A stretch of 64,000 bases of DNA, taken from NCBI RefSeq assembly GCF_051020765.1, contig NC_134944.1:7440001-7504000 (forward strand), given 5' to 3'. Below the pieces are notes generated by a model, which saw only the letters and a program-made list of their open reading frames with translations, was not told where the DNA came from and did not search any database. Within the stretch, counting starts at the first letter, position 1; every line of letters begins with the position of its first letter. The stretch is from Lasioglossum baleicum. Lineage: Eukaryota > Arthropoda > Insecta > Hymenoptera > Halictidae. This document shows positions 24,001 through 36,000 of the stretch, one piece after another. The translations under genes and the position numbers were made by a program.

Positions 24001-27000
24001 CAGTAGATGGAGATCGTTCAGCGAGCGTTGCAAGGACAGGATCAAGTTCCTGGACGACGTGAAGGACTTCTACGACACGTCGGAGGGCCTGGTTTCCTGG
24101 CTAGGGTCGAAGGAGAGAATGTTAGGCGCGCTTGGACCCATCTCCGCCGATCCTAGAATGGTCGCCAGTCAAGTTCAGCAGGTGCAAGTCCTGCGAGAGG
24201 AATTCCGCACCCAGCAGCCTCAGTTGGACCATCTGGTGCAGGTCTTCGAGAACATCCTCGCTGTACTCGGCGCGGAATCGGCTGACGGCCAGAGAATCAG
24301 CGCAAAATTGAAGTCGATCCTTGACAAGTGGTCCGATCAGTTGCACAGACTGGACGAGAGGGCTCAGAGCTTGGGAGATGCTGTGGACACCAGCAGGGAG
24401 TTCGATGCTAGCCTGAATCGCTTGCGCGACGCCCTGCAAGGCATCTCCGATAACCTGGATGATCTAACGCTGGAGAAAGACCCTGAAGATCAGCTGAGGA
24501 AGATCGAGAACTTGGAAAGACAACTGGAAGGACAGAGGCCGCTCTTGGCTGACGCCGAAGCGGCTGGAGAACAGCTGTGCGAGGTGCTCAGCGATCCAGC
24601 GTCGAAATCCGAGATCCATGGAAAACTGGCCGCCGTTGGTAAAATGTATAACAACCTGCAGAAGAAGCTGGACCACAAGAAGGCCGAGATCGAGGGCAAC
24701 CTCAGAGACGGAAGACAGTTCGAGGCCTCTTGCACGAAGACATTGGGCTGGCTCGCCGATGAACTTGGAAACATGTCCGAGAAGCTGTTGGTATCCGCTG
24801 ATAGGGATATCTTGCAGCAACAACTTGACCACCACGAGGTAAGTGAATTCAAAATAGTTATGCTTTGTCTACGTTACACAGTGAGCTTAATGTTCCGCGT
24901 TTTCTTTTTTCAGCCTATATACAGGAACGTGATGGGCAAGGAGCACGAAGTGATCATGCTGTTGAACAAGGGCCGTGACATGGTGACTCGATCTCAGAAG
25001 GTCGAGAATCGCTCTCTGCAGCGCGACTTGGACAAGATGCAGTCGCAGTGGGACCGCCTGAAGAAGGACATCGTCGACAGGCACACGAAGCTGCAGACCT
25101 GCGCGGAACACTGCAAGAAGTACTACAAAGCGCAAGACGCGTTCCTGCCCTGGCTCAGACAGGCGGAGGATCGATTGGAGTGCTTGAAGCCAGCGTCCTT
25201 CAAGCGTAAAGACATCGAGAAGCAGCTGAAGGAGCTCTCGTCGTTCAGGAACGAGGTCTGGAAACACTCCGGCGAGTTCGAGAACAACAAGACGCTCGGG
25301 GAGACGTTCCTCGGAGCTTGCGACATCGACAAACAGAATGTCAAGAACGAGCTCGGTGCCATGAAGACCAGATGGGACAAGTTGAACAACGGTAAGCTTC
25401 ATCTCCGCGAGTTTGAATGATCTTGCAGCACTTTTAGTGACTTCTACTACTGAATGATCAATGTCTTCAGATCTACTGACGAGGACGCAGTCTCTGGAGG
25501 ACACCGCGCGACACTTGATGGACTTCAACGAAAATCTGCGGGACCTGCGACACGGTTTGCAGCGCTGCGAGGACAAGCTGGCGTCTCACGACGCTCTTGG
25601 AGGTGCGGCCAAGGACCCGAAGCTTCTCGATAGGATAAAGGTAAGCGAGACTGTCTTCCTCTTGTCAGCAGTGAATAGTTTCGATATTTGAACGACTCCG
25701 TTTCCGCTTCAGAGTTTACGAGAAGAGACGACGAATCTGAAGAAACCGCTGCAATGCGTGAAGCAGCAGGCGAACGACTTGGCGAACAAGGCTGGAGAGC
25801 AGGGCGTCGACGCGTCGCATTTGCTGGACGAGGTGGACAATCTGACGGACAGGATAAACGATCTGCAGTCGAAGCTAGACGACAGGTGCAACGAGCTGCA
25901 GAGCGCCGCGACGGCTGTCGCGCAGTTCAATGACCACGTCAAGTCAATCAGCAATCAAGTCTCTAGCCTGGAGAAGGAGTTGGACTCGATGAAGGCGCCT
26001 GGAAGAGAGATCAAGATCGTGAGGATCCAGATAGAAGAGACGAGCAAGGTGATCACCAGGGTGAACAGGCTGTACGAAGAGGTCAGCGATCTGGAGAACC
26101 TTGGAGAACGTTTGGTGGACTATGGATTCGCTGCAGACGCCGTGGCAACGAGGGAACAGGTCGCTGGGTTGAAGAGACAGGTCGGAAAGCTGGACGATCG
26201 TTCCCGAGATCGTCACGACGAGCTGACCGCGACATTGGACAAGCTGCAGGAATTCTATCAGTCGCATTCGAACGTGATCACCGAGATCGACGAGGCGAAC
26301 GATCACTTCAGAAGGTTCAAGCCCGTAGGATCTGAGGTGGAGTCGATCAAGGCGCAGCAGGAGGACTTCAGGTTGCTCAAGATAAACAAGATAGAACCGC
26401 TGGCCCGCGCTGTCGAGGACTGCAACGCCCTCGGCCAGGCGTTGATCCAGACCGCCGGACGAGACGTGAACACCAGCAACATTGAGAAGGACGTCGACAA
26501 GATGAACGAGAGATGGAACGATCTGAAGGACAGGATGAACGAACGGGACAGGAGATTGGACGTGGGTCTACTCCAGTCCGGAAAGTTCCAGGAGGCGTTG
26601 GACGGTCTGGAGAAATGGCTGACGGATACCGAAGAGATGGTATCGAACCAGAAGTCGCCGTCGTCGGACTACAAGGTGGTGAAGGCGCAGCTGCAGGAGC
26701 AGAAGTTCCTGAAGAAGATGCTGATGGACCGACAAAACTCGATGTCGTCTCTGTACAACATGGGTCAAGAAGTTGCCGCCGGTGCCGATCCGAAGGAGAG
26801 GAAGATGATCGAGAAACAATTGAACGAGCTTGTAGGAAGGTTCGACAACTTGACCGAGAGTGCTGCCGAAAGGATGGACGCCCTGGAACAGGCGATGGGA
26901 GTGGCGAAACAGTTCCAGGACAAGCTTGTGCCTCTGGCTATCTGGCTGGACAAGACCGAGAAACGCGTCAGAGACATGGAGTTGGTTCCAACGGACGAGG

Positions 27001-30000
27001 AGAAGATTCAACAACGTGTCGCGGAGCACGACGCCCTCCACGAAGACATTCTGTCGAGAAAACCGGACTTCAGCGAGCTCACGGAGATCGCCAGCCAGCT
27101 GATGGCTCTCGTGGGCGAGGACGAAGCCGCCGCTCTAGCCGACAAACTGCAGGACGCTGCCGACAGGTACGCCGCGCTCGTAGAACGATCAGAGGCGCTT
27201 GGAGCGTTGTTGCAGAGGTCGAGACAGGGTCTGAGACACCTGGTGCTCAGCTACCAAGAGCTCCAGGCGTGGATGGAGGGCATGGAGATCAGACTATCGA
27301 AGTACCGTGTCCTGGCGGTGCACACCGAAAAGCTTCTTCAGCAAATGGAGGACTTGGCCGACCTCACCGAAGAGGTTTCCACGCGGCAAACCGAGGTGGA
27401 CAGTACCACGGACGCTGGATTGGAGTTGATGAAGCACATCTCCAGCGATGAGGCTCTGCAGTTGAAGGACAAGCTGGACTCTCTACAACGACGATTCAAC
27501 GACCTCGTCAGCCGAGGCTCCGACCTCCTCAAGCACGCCCAAGAGTCGCTACCACTGGTCCAACAGTTCCACGACAACCACAATCGTCTGATGGACTGGA
27601 TGCAGGCTGCGGAGTCCGCTCTGCAATCTGCGGAACCTCGCGAGGACGAGATCGTCCGACTGGAGATGGAGATCTCCGAGTACAGACCGGTCCTGGACAA
27701 GATCAACGCGGTCGGACCGCAATTGTCGCAGCTGTCGCCTGGTGAGGGAGCAGCCACCATAGAAGGTCTGGTCACGAGAGACAACAGGAGGTTCGACGCT
27801 ATCGCGGAACAGATCCAACGAAAGGCGGAGAGGATCCAGCTGAGCAAGCAGAGGTCGTTGGAAGTGATCGGAGACATCGACGATCTCTTGGAATGGTTCC
27901 GCGAGGTGGACAACCAGCTGAGGGAGGCTGAGCCGCCAAGCAGCGAGCCCGAGATCATCCGAGTACAGCTGAAGGAACACAAAGCCCTGAACGATGACAT
28001 CTCCAGCCAGAAGGGCCGCGTCAGAGACGTGATCTCCACGGCGAAGAAGGTGATCCGTGAGAACGGCCAGCACGAGGACACTTCGATCATCAGGGAGAAG
28101 ATGGAGGACCTCAGAGAGACCATGGAGATCGTGTCGGGTCTGTCCGCGGACAGACTAGGAGCTCTCGAGCAAGCTTTGCCGTTAGCAGAACATCTACGCG
28201 ACACCCACATCGGTCTGGTCAGCTGGCTGGAGGAGGCAGAACATCAGGTAACCATGCTGCCTATGCCAGCGTTGAGGCCCGACCTAATAGCAGCGCAGCA
28301 GGACAAGAACGAGATGTTGATGCAGAGCATCAACGAGCACAAACCGCTCGTCGAGAAGCTAATCAAGACCGGCGAGGCTCTGATCAAGCTCTGCAACGAG
28401 GAGGAGGGTATTAAGATACAGGACATCTTGGAGGCGGATACTGCGAGGTACGCGGCCCTGAGAGCCGAGCTTCGCAGCAGACAACAGACCCTGGAGCAGG
28501 CGTTGCAGGAGTCCTCTCAGTTCTCAGACAAACTTGAAGGAATGTTACGAGCATTGTCGTCTACAGCTGATCAGGTCAACGGAGCTGAACCGATCAGCGC
28601 CCATCCTGGTCGCCTACGCGATCAGATGGAGGAGAACACTGCCCTGGTCGACGAGCTCGCTCAGAGATCGGAAGCCTACGCTGCTGTCAGAAGAGCCGCC
28701 GATGATGTGATCAGCAAGGCGGGCAACAGAGCCGATCCAGCCGTGAAGGACATCAAGAGGAAGCTGGAGAAGCTTAACAAACTATGGAGCGACGTGCAGA
28801 GAGCAACCACCGATCGAGGTCTTACCTTGGACGATGCTCTGGCGATCGCGGAGAAGTTCTGGGCAGAGTTGAACGGCGTGATGTCTACCCTGAGGGAGCT
28901 GCAAGATGCTCTCTCCGGCCAGGCACCGCCTGCAGCTCAGCCAGGAGCGATCCAACAGCAACAGGTTGCTCTGCAGGAGATCAGACACGAGATTGATCAG
29001 ACGAAACCAGACGTGGAGCAGGTCCGCGCTTCGGGACACGAGTTGATGGGTCTCTGCGGCGAACCGGACAAACCGGAAGTCAGGAAACACATCGAGGACC
29101 TGGACCAGGCCTGGGACAACGTCACTGCTCTGTACGCCAGGCGAGAGGAGAACCTAATTGACGCTATGGAGAAGGCGATGGAGTTCCACGAAACTCTGCA
29201 GAATCTCCTCGAATTCCTCGAGGAGGCTGAGGAGAAGTTCGCCAGTATGGGACCGTTGGGCAGCGACATCGACGAAGTTAAGAAACAGATCAAACAGTTG
29301 GCCAATTTCAAGGCTGAAGTAGACCCGCACATGGTCAAGGTCGAAGCGCTGAACAGGTAACCAACCACGGTTCCACAGCTGTAGAAATCCGAGTCTTGTT
29401 GCGTCTGTTCGATCCGCCCTGACTGAATCGTTGCGCTAACTGAAAACGTGTTTCACTCGCGTGCCCTATTCTTGTACTTGTCTTCCGCCAGCGATGCCGT
29501 GCCCGTGGACCGGAAACGCCGGCTGTAAGGACAAGGTTGACGTCTCGGAGGATGATCGTAGATGTTCTTCAAGGGGAACATCTATTCCTCTATGCGAAAC
29601 TTGTCCGTACAGCCGGACCTCCACGGAAATCCCTTGGCATCTCTGTTTCCCTACAAATGCGATCTTCGTTTGCGCGATCTTCGTTTGTACCGATAACAAT
29701 GCCCAAGACACCAGCGAGATTCTAATCCGAACTTTTGTTGTTTCCGCGCCGGTTGCTGAACGCATAGGAGTCTGACCAGGCAAGTCAACCCTCTCTCTCT
29801 GTTGTTGCTGTAGTTAGAGCATGGCTTACATTTATTCTTCGATCGTCCGGAGTACGTAATACCATCCTCCCCAACCCCCAACTGTGATCCGTGTTTTAAT
29901 CTCGTTCACGCCTTGCCTACGAAGCCGCCGCACAGCGGTCCGTACATTTTGTTAGGACTAGACAGCGGATTTTATGCATTTGTGGCAAAAATGAGGAGGT

Positions 30001-33000
30001 GTAATTTAAAATAGCAGACACATTAGAAGAATTTGAGAATACTTTTATATTATCTTCGACCCGCTAAACATATTAACAAAGAAAATACATTTCTACTTCA
30101 GTCCAGTTTGTTGCAATTTTTAAATACAGTATTTACATTAATTGATGATAAAAGATATGATTTTTTATCACAAAAGTCTGCTTTTCAATTTATAAAAAAT
30201 GCAAGAGAAAATATTAAATAGCGAAGCAATTTCTGTTGTGAAAAATGTTCTTCTTAGAATGTCCAACCTTCAAGGTTTATTACAACTATAATATTTATTA
30301 ATTAGACATTTAGGAAGCAATTGTTTGTAGAAATGAGTTGATGAATTGTCAATTTTTCTTAATTTGAAAATCAATTTCGTCCAGATAATTGTGTGGCATC
30401 CGAACCGCTGTGCACCAGTTAACTTTTAATTACTCGCATATAGTATTTACAATCTTAAAACCTTAAATTTAATGTTGCAAGTATAAACAAAGGTGTCACT
30501 AGCAAATATTTATTTTGCATTAATAAGAATTGATTTATATTAGAGTTATGTAGAAAGTAGAGTGCGAGTGATTGGAAATCTTGGAAAGATTTAAAATCTT
30601 CCCGTAGGCTTGGCGTCGACGTCCGTAACAGTCGTAACACCTGAGTTGCGATGGAATAATCGGAACCCCTAACCGCTCCCTGTTGGTTGGAGTTCTAAAA
30701 CATTGTTGCCTTGTCGTCGAAGTTGTCGTTGTATTTGCCTGCCTGTCTGCCTGGCTCGTGGCGTGCCTGTTCCACTGACACTACCACATCGTAGGTTTCC
30801 AATCGTGGTTTGACTCTCGAGAATGGATCCCTCTCACAATGGGATTGTATAATTCGAGGCAGAAAATAATGGTCGGTAGCCCCGTGATCCTCTATCGGCT
30901 CGATACCCATTTACTTTGGAACAAAATCACAGAAGGATCAACAGCGAGATCAGCCAGGATTTTCTGCCGTCTTATGGGGTTGTTCTGTGTCTCTCCTCTC
31001 CCGTAGAGTCGTCGACCCTGTCTGTGTTCGTTCCGACTAAACAAACGTGTTGTTAATCGTATTCGAGACTGGCTGGACGAGACTGTATCATTGATTCACA
31101 AGCATTCCTCGGGGTGTACGCTTTCTCACATCGCACAGTGTTGCGATCAATGCTAATTAGCTGGACAAAACTCGTAAAAAGCAGATGCTAGTCATATGAA
31201 GTCATTTCTAGACTGATAGTAAAACGTCTTTTTTGTCGACAGAACTGTGTAAGCATTTCCTAAGGATGTCCATAAAAGCTCTCATATTCAATTGATAAAC
31301 GGAAAAATTTTTGTTGGCAGCATTAGAGCAGACTCGAGACTTTCTTTTCATGTAAAAATTTGAAAATGCGGAAATCTATCGGAGAACAATATTTATATAT
31401 TTAGTAGCAGTGATCGCTACTTCACGATCTGAATGTTTGGAAGTTTGGAGGAATTTTCGGAAAGACAATCGTCTTAGTGTATTGTAGAAATATGTTTTGG
31501 AGAAATCGTGTATAGATACGTCATGTGAAGAAGCAGAAAAGTCTGTACGGGTTAATATTTCCAATATCTGCACACTTTGTATTAGTAGTCATAAAGAAGG
31601 TCTTGTCCAGCTAATTTCAGCTATAGGTTCCCCTCGAAGGAACATCGGTCGATAAACGTTGACATCTCACGTGACATATTTTGCAGGCAAGCTGCCGAGC
31701 TGACGGAGAGAACATCATCGGAGCAGGCGGCTGCGATCAAGGAGCCTTTGGGAGCAGTGAACAAGAGATGGGACGGCTTGCTGAGAGGCGTGGTCGAGCG
31801 ACAGCGGCTCCTGGAGAACGCTCTGCTGCGATTAGGACAGTTCCAGCACGCCCTCGACGAGCTTCTGGTCTGGATCGAGAAGACGGACGACACCTTGGAC
31901 AACTTGAAAGCGGTGGCCGGGGATCCACAGGTGATAGAGGTGGAGCTGGCCAAGCTGAAGGTCTTGGTGAACGACATTCAGGCTCACCAGACCAGCGTCG
32001 ATACTCTGAACGATGCTGGAAGACAGCTGATCGAAGACGGCAAGGGAACAGCCGAGGCATCGACCACAGCCGAGAAATTAGGCACGTTGAATAGACGCTG
32101 GCGAGACCTGCTACAACGAGCTGCAGACCGGCAACGAGAGCTCGAAGACGCTCTCAGAGAGGCACAGTCATTCACAGCGGAGATCCAGGACCTGTTGTCC
32201 TGGCTCGGCGACGTGGACAACACCATCGTAGCCTCGAAACCCGTCGGCGGGCTTCCGGAGACGGCTTCCGAGCAGCTCGAGCGCTTCATGGAGGTCTACA
32301 ACGAGCTTGAACAGACCAGACCCAAGGTGGAGACGGTTCTGCAACAGGGACAGGAGTACCTGAAGCGCGCAGACTCGTCCAGCGCCGGTGGACTCAACCA
32401 TAATCTGAAGACTCTGAAGCAACGCTGGGACAACGTGACCGCTCGAGCCAGCGACAAGAAGATCAAGCTGGAGATTGCCTTGAAAGAGGCCACAGAGTTC
32501 CACGACGCTCTTCAGGCATTCGTCGACTGGCTCACCAACGCCGAGAAGATCCTGACCAACCTGAAACCCGTCTCCAGGGTAATGGAGACGATTCTCGGCC
32601 AGATAGAGGAGCACAAGACCTTCCAGAAGGACGTCGGCGTTCATCGCGAGACCATGTTGAACCTGGACAAGAAGGGCACGCATCTGAAGTACTTCTCGCA
32701 GAAGCAGGACGTGATCCTGATCAAGAACCTGCTGATCAGCGTGCAGCACAGATGGGAAAGAGTGGTGTCGAAGTCTGCCGAGAGGACCAGAGCTTTGGAC
32801 CACGGATACAAGGAGGCTAGAGAGTTCCACGATGCCTGGTCGAACCTGATGAACTGGCTCGACGAGACCGAGAGGACGTTGGACGAGGTCGCTGCCGACG
32901 GTGGCCTCGGCGGCAACGATCCCGAGAGGATAAAGGCTCGACTGAACAAACACCGTGAACTGCAGAAGGCACTCAGCGCGAAACAGGGCACCTACGATAC

Positions 33001-36000
33001 CACCATGAAGAACGGCAAGACGCTGAAGGACAAGGCGCCGAAGACCGACGAGTTCGCGTTGAAGGAGCTGCTGAACGAGCTGAAGAACAAGTGGACCACC
33101 GTCTGCGGCAAGTGCGTCGACAGGCAGAGGAAGTTCGAGGAGGCTCTGCTGTTCTCTGGACAGTACAAGGACGCGATCCAGGCTCTGTTCGAGTGGCTGA
33201 TCAAGTCCGAGAAGCAGCTGGCCAACACCGGACCTCTTCACGGTGATTTGGACACCGTGATGAACCTGGTGGAGCAGCACAAGACCTTCGAGAACGATCT
33301 GGAGTCTCGAGTTTCCCAGATGGACTCGGTGATGAGAACTGGCCGCGAGCTCCTCGGCAAGGCGGCGGCGGAGGATGCGGCCGCCATCGATTCCCAGTTG
33401 GCCGAATTGAACGATCTATGGAGCACCGTGACCAAACTGTCATCGGAGAAGACCGATCGCCTCGAAGAGGCTCTGAAGGAGGCCGAGCGGCTGCACAAGG
33501 CGGTCCACGTGCTTCTAGAATGGCTCAGCGACGCCGAGATGAAGCTCAGGTTCGCCGGTCAACTTCCAGAGGACGAACAAGAGAGCAGGAACCAACTGAT
33601 GGAGCACGAGAAGTTCTTGAGGGAGCTGCGCACCAAGGAGCTCGAGAAGGACCAGACCTTGGAACTCGCTCGAGCCATTCTAGGCAAAGCCCATCCCGAT
33701 GGCGTGCTGGTTATCAAGCATTGGATCACCATCATACAATCCAGGTGGGACGAGGTAGCCACCTGGGCCCTGCAGAGGAACCAGAGGCTGGAGAACCATA
33801 TGAAAGGTCTTCAGGTAGGCACCTTGGCTCGTCGGAAGCGTCATTCACTGTAATTCGTACATGCATATGTTAAATAACGCTCGCTGAATCTTGTAGGACC
33901 TCGACAACCTCCTGGAAGAGTTGCTCTCGTGGTTGGAAGGCCTGGAGAACACGCTGAACGCTCTCGAAGCAGAACCGCTGCCGGACGACAAGGCAACGTT
34001 GGAGATGTTGATCGCCGATCACAGAGAATTCATGGAGAACACCAGCCGCAGACAGACCGAGGTCGACCGCGTCTGCAAGGCCCGGCAGATCAAGTCTGTG
34101 AAAGACACGAAGAAGATAACGAAGGCTAAGTCACCAGCACCGACGTACGTTCACACTCCTCGCCCCTTCGTTACACACCCGGTCCCGTTTCTTTTAGCAA
34201 AGATTTGTCGAGCCGAGGATCGCGCTCGTCGCAAGAGTCTCTCATCGTTCCTCCGAGGTAGACGGATAATCGCTAGAGCGAGCAACAGACACCTTATGTT
34301 ACATTGTATCTTGCTTCTCGAGCGTGTGTTCTACGATTTCAGTCGCTCGAGTCGTTTTATTCGTTCCATTTTGGTTCTCCGTACGATTGCCGTTTTCAGC
34401 TTTGGAGTTCTTGGAACCCTTGGCGTGTGTGCATGTTGCGTTTGAGTTTCTTTGTACCTTGTTTCCATTTCTCTTTACTTTGCTGCGTGAGAGAGAGATA
34501 CACGTCGATCTCCTTCGTAAAAGAAATATTAATGCTCGAGATCTTTCTGGACGTCCATGGGGGGGACACAACTGGAACGACAGAGAAAGGTGCGTGTTGC
34601 CGCGCGAGACAACTCTCTGTCTCTCCTCGCCTGGTCTGTCTCAGTTCGAAATTTTTCAGCTTCGTTAAAACGAGAGTTGTTGATATCTGTTTCATCTCTC
34701 GAGTAGAGTATCCGTCGGCGAACGATTGTGCACCGTAGGCAGCATGGTAGAGAGTTACTCTTTTTGGATACGAGGTGGATAAAGGACACTTGGAGCGCGT
34801 CCGAGGCGTGTACCGAGCAGGATGCTTCACCTGGCTCTCGTTGCCAGGAGATTGGACTGTCTATGCTGATCTATTTTTGGATTATAGTGACAACTACGTT
34901 TAAAATGGGGCTGCTACTTTCCTTCGAATTTCGAGCCTCCGTATTCAATTATTAGAAGATTAAACGAGGATTTGGGAGCTTTAAACTTGGAAATTTCGCT
35001 GCTAAGTTATATTTGATACAATTACAGAAGTGTAAAAAGCGATTGGACACTCCCACATTTCGAGAAAAGTACGCCACCACAGCTGAAAGATTGAAGTTGG
35101 GCATTCTAAACGAGTACCCCAATATTTTATGATAATGTTTATGTCAGTATAACTTCATACTTGAATAGCTTTCCGAATCTTCGATGAGTCGAAGCTTCGG
35201 AAAAGCAACAGCCCCGCGGTGAAGCATCCTGCAACAAATACAGAAAACAGGTCTGCTCATAGACAGGTCACTAGACAGCGGATCTGTATGCAAAATAAAA
35301 ATTTGCTACCTGAATTGCAACAAACTGGGGTGAAATAGAAATTGATTTTCTTTCTTATTATGTTCAATAGATTGAAAATAATATAATAGCCTTTTAAAAT
35401 TCGTCTAATGTTTTTGCTGTTTTAAATTACACCTACTCAGCTTTGTCACAAATGCATAAAATCCGCTGTCTACACATGACTGCTGTACAAAGCTGCCGTG
35501 TAACTCTGTCGATCCATCGCGACGATGTTACACGTTCGAAAGCCTGTTCTCTGTACGTTCTCCCCCGTTCGCTCGTCCCGTAAGACAGCCAAGGCTCGAT
35601 TGCCGACTTGGGACACGGTGATCGGTGTCTGGTAGAAGTGTCGAGTGATGTGACGCATGTTCCTGTTTAGCCGAGCCAGCCCGGGCCGTGAGAGAACGCC
35701 GGATTCGTTGCCACACATCGGCCCACGCTTCCCACCCAAAGGAAGGTTCGTCAAACCCAGCCTTTAACAAATTCGAACTCTTATAGTCCATTATTGCTAC
35801 TCGCTTTTTCTAACACACCGACACGTTCTTGTACTTGTTCTCTCGTCTTTCTTTTGCAGTTCTATCGGGTTTGCGTTGACTCACACGTATCATTCTTCTA
35901 CTTTTCTCCTTCGTTGTGTTACTCTTTGGTTACTCTAGTTTTCTAACCGTACAGTGTCTTTCTTTCCTTCGAGATGTTGATGTTCGTTTTCAAAGTCCGC

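Larger units (their letters stand above)
29357..31686 (+). other. shot intron (2.3 kb)
   Basis: It holds a candidate 33-nt microexon (29492-29524), a short tandem duplication of GCGATCTTCGTTTG near 29660-29690, and a truncated TAGACAGCGG-type element (29961-30120). A+T-rich sequence fills the rest. No other coding exon is seen. Confidence 0.6.
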
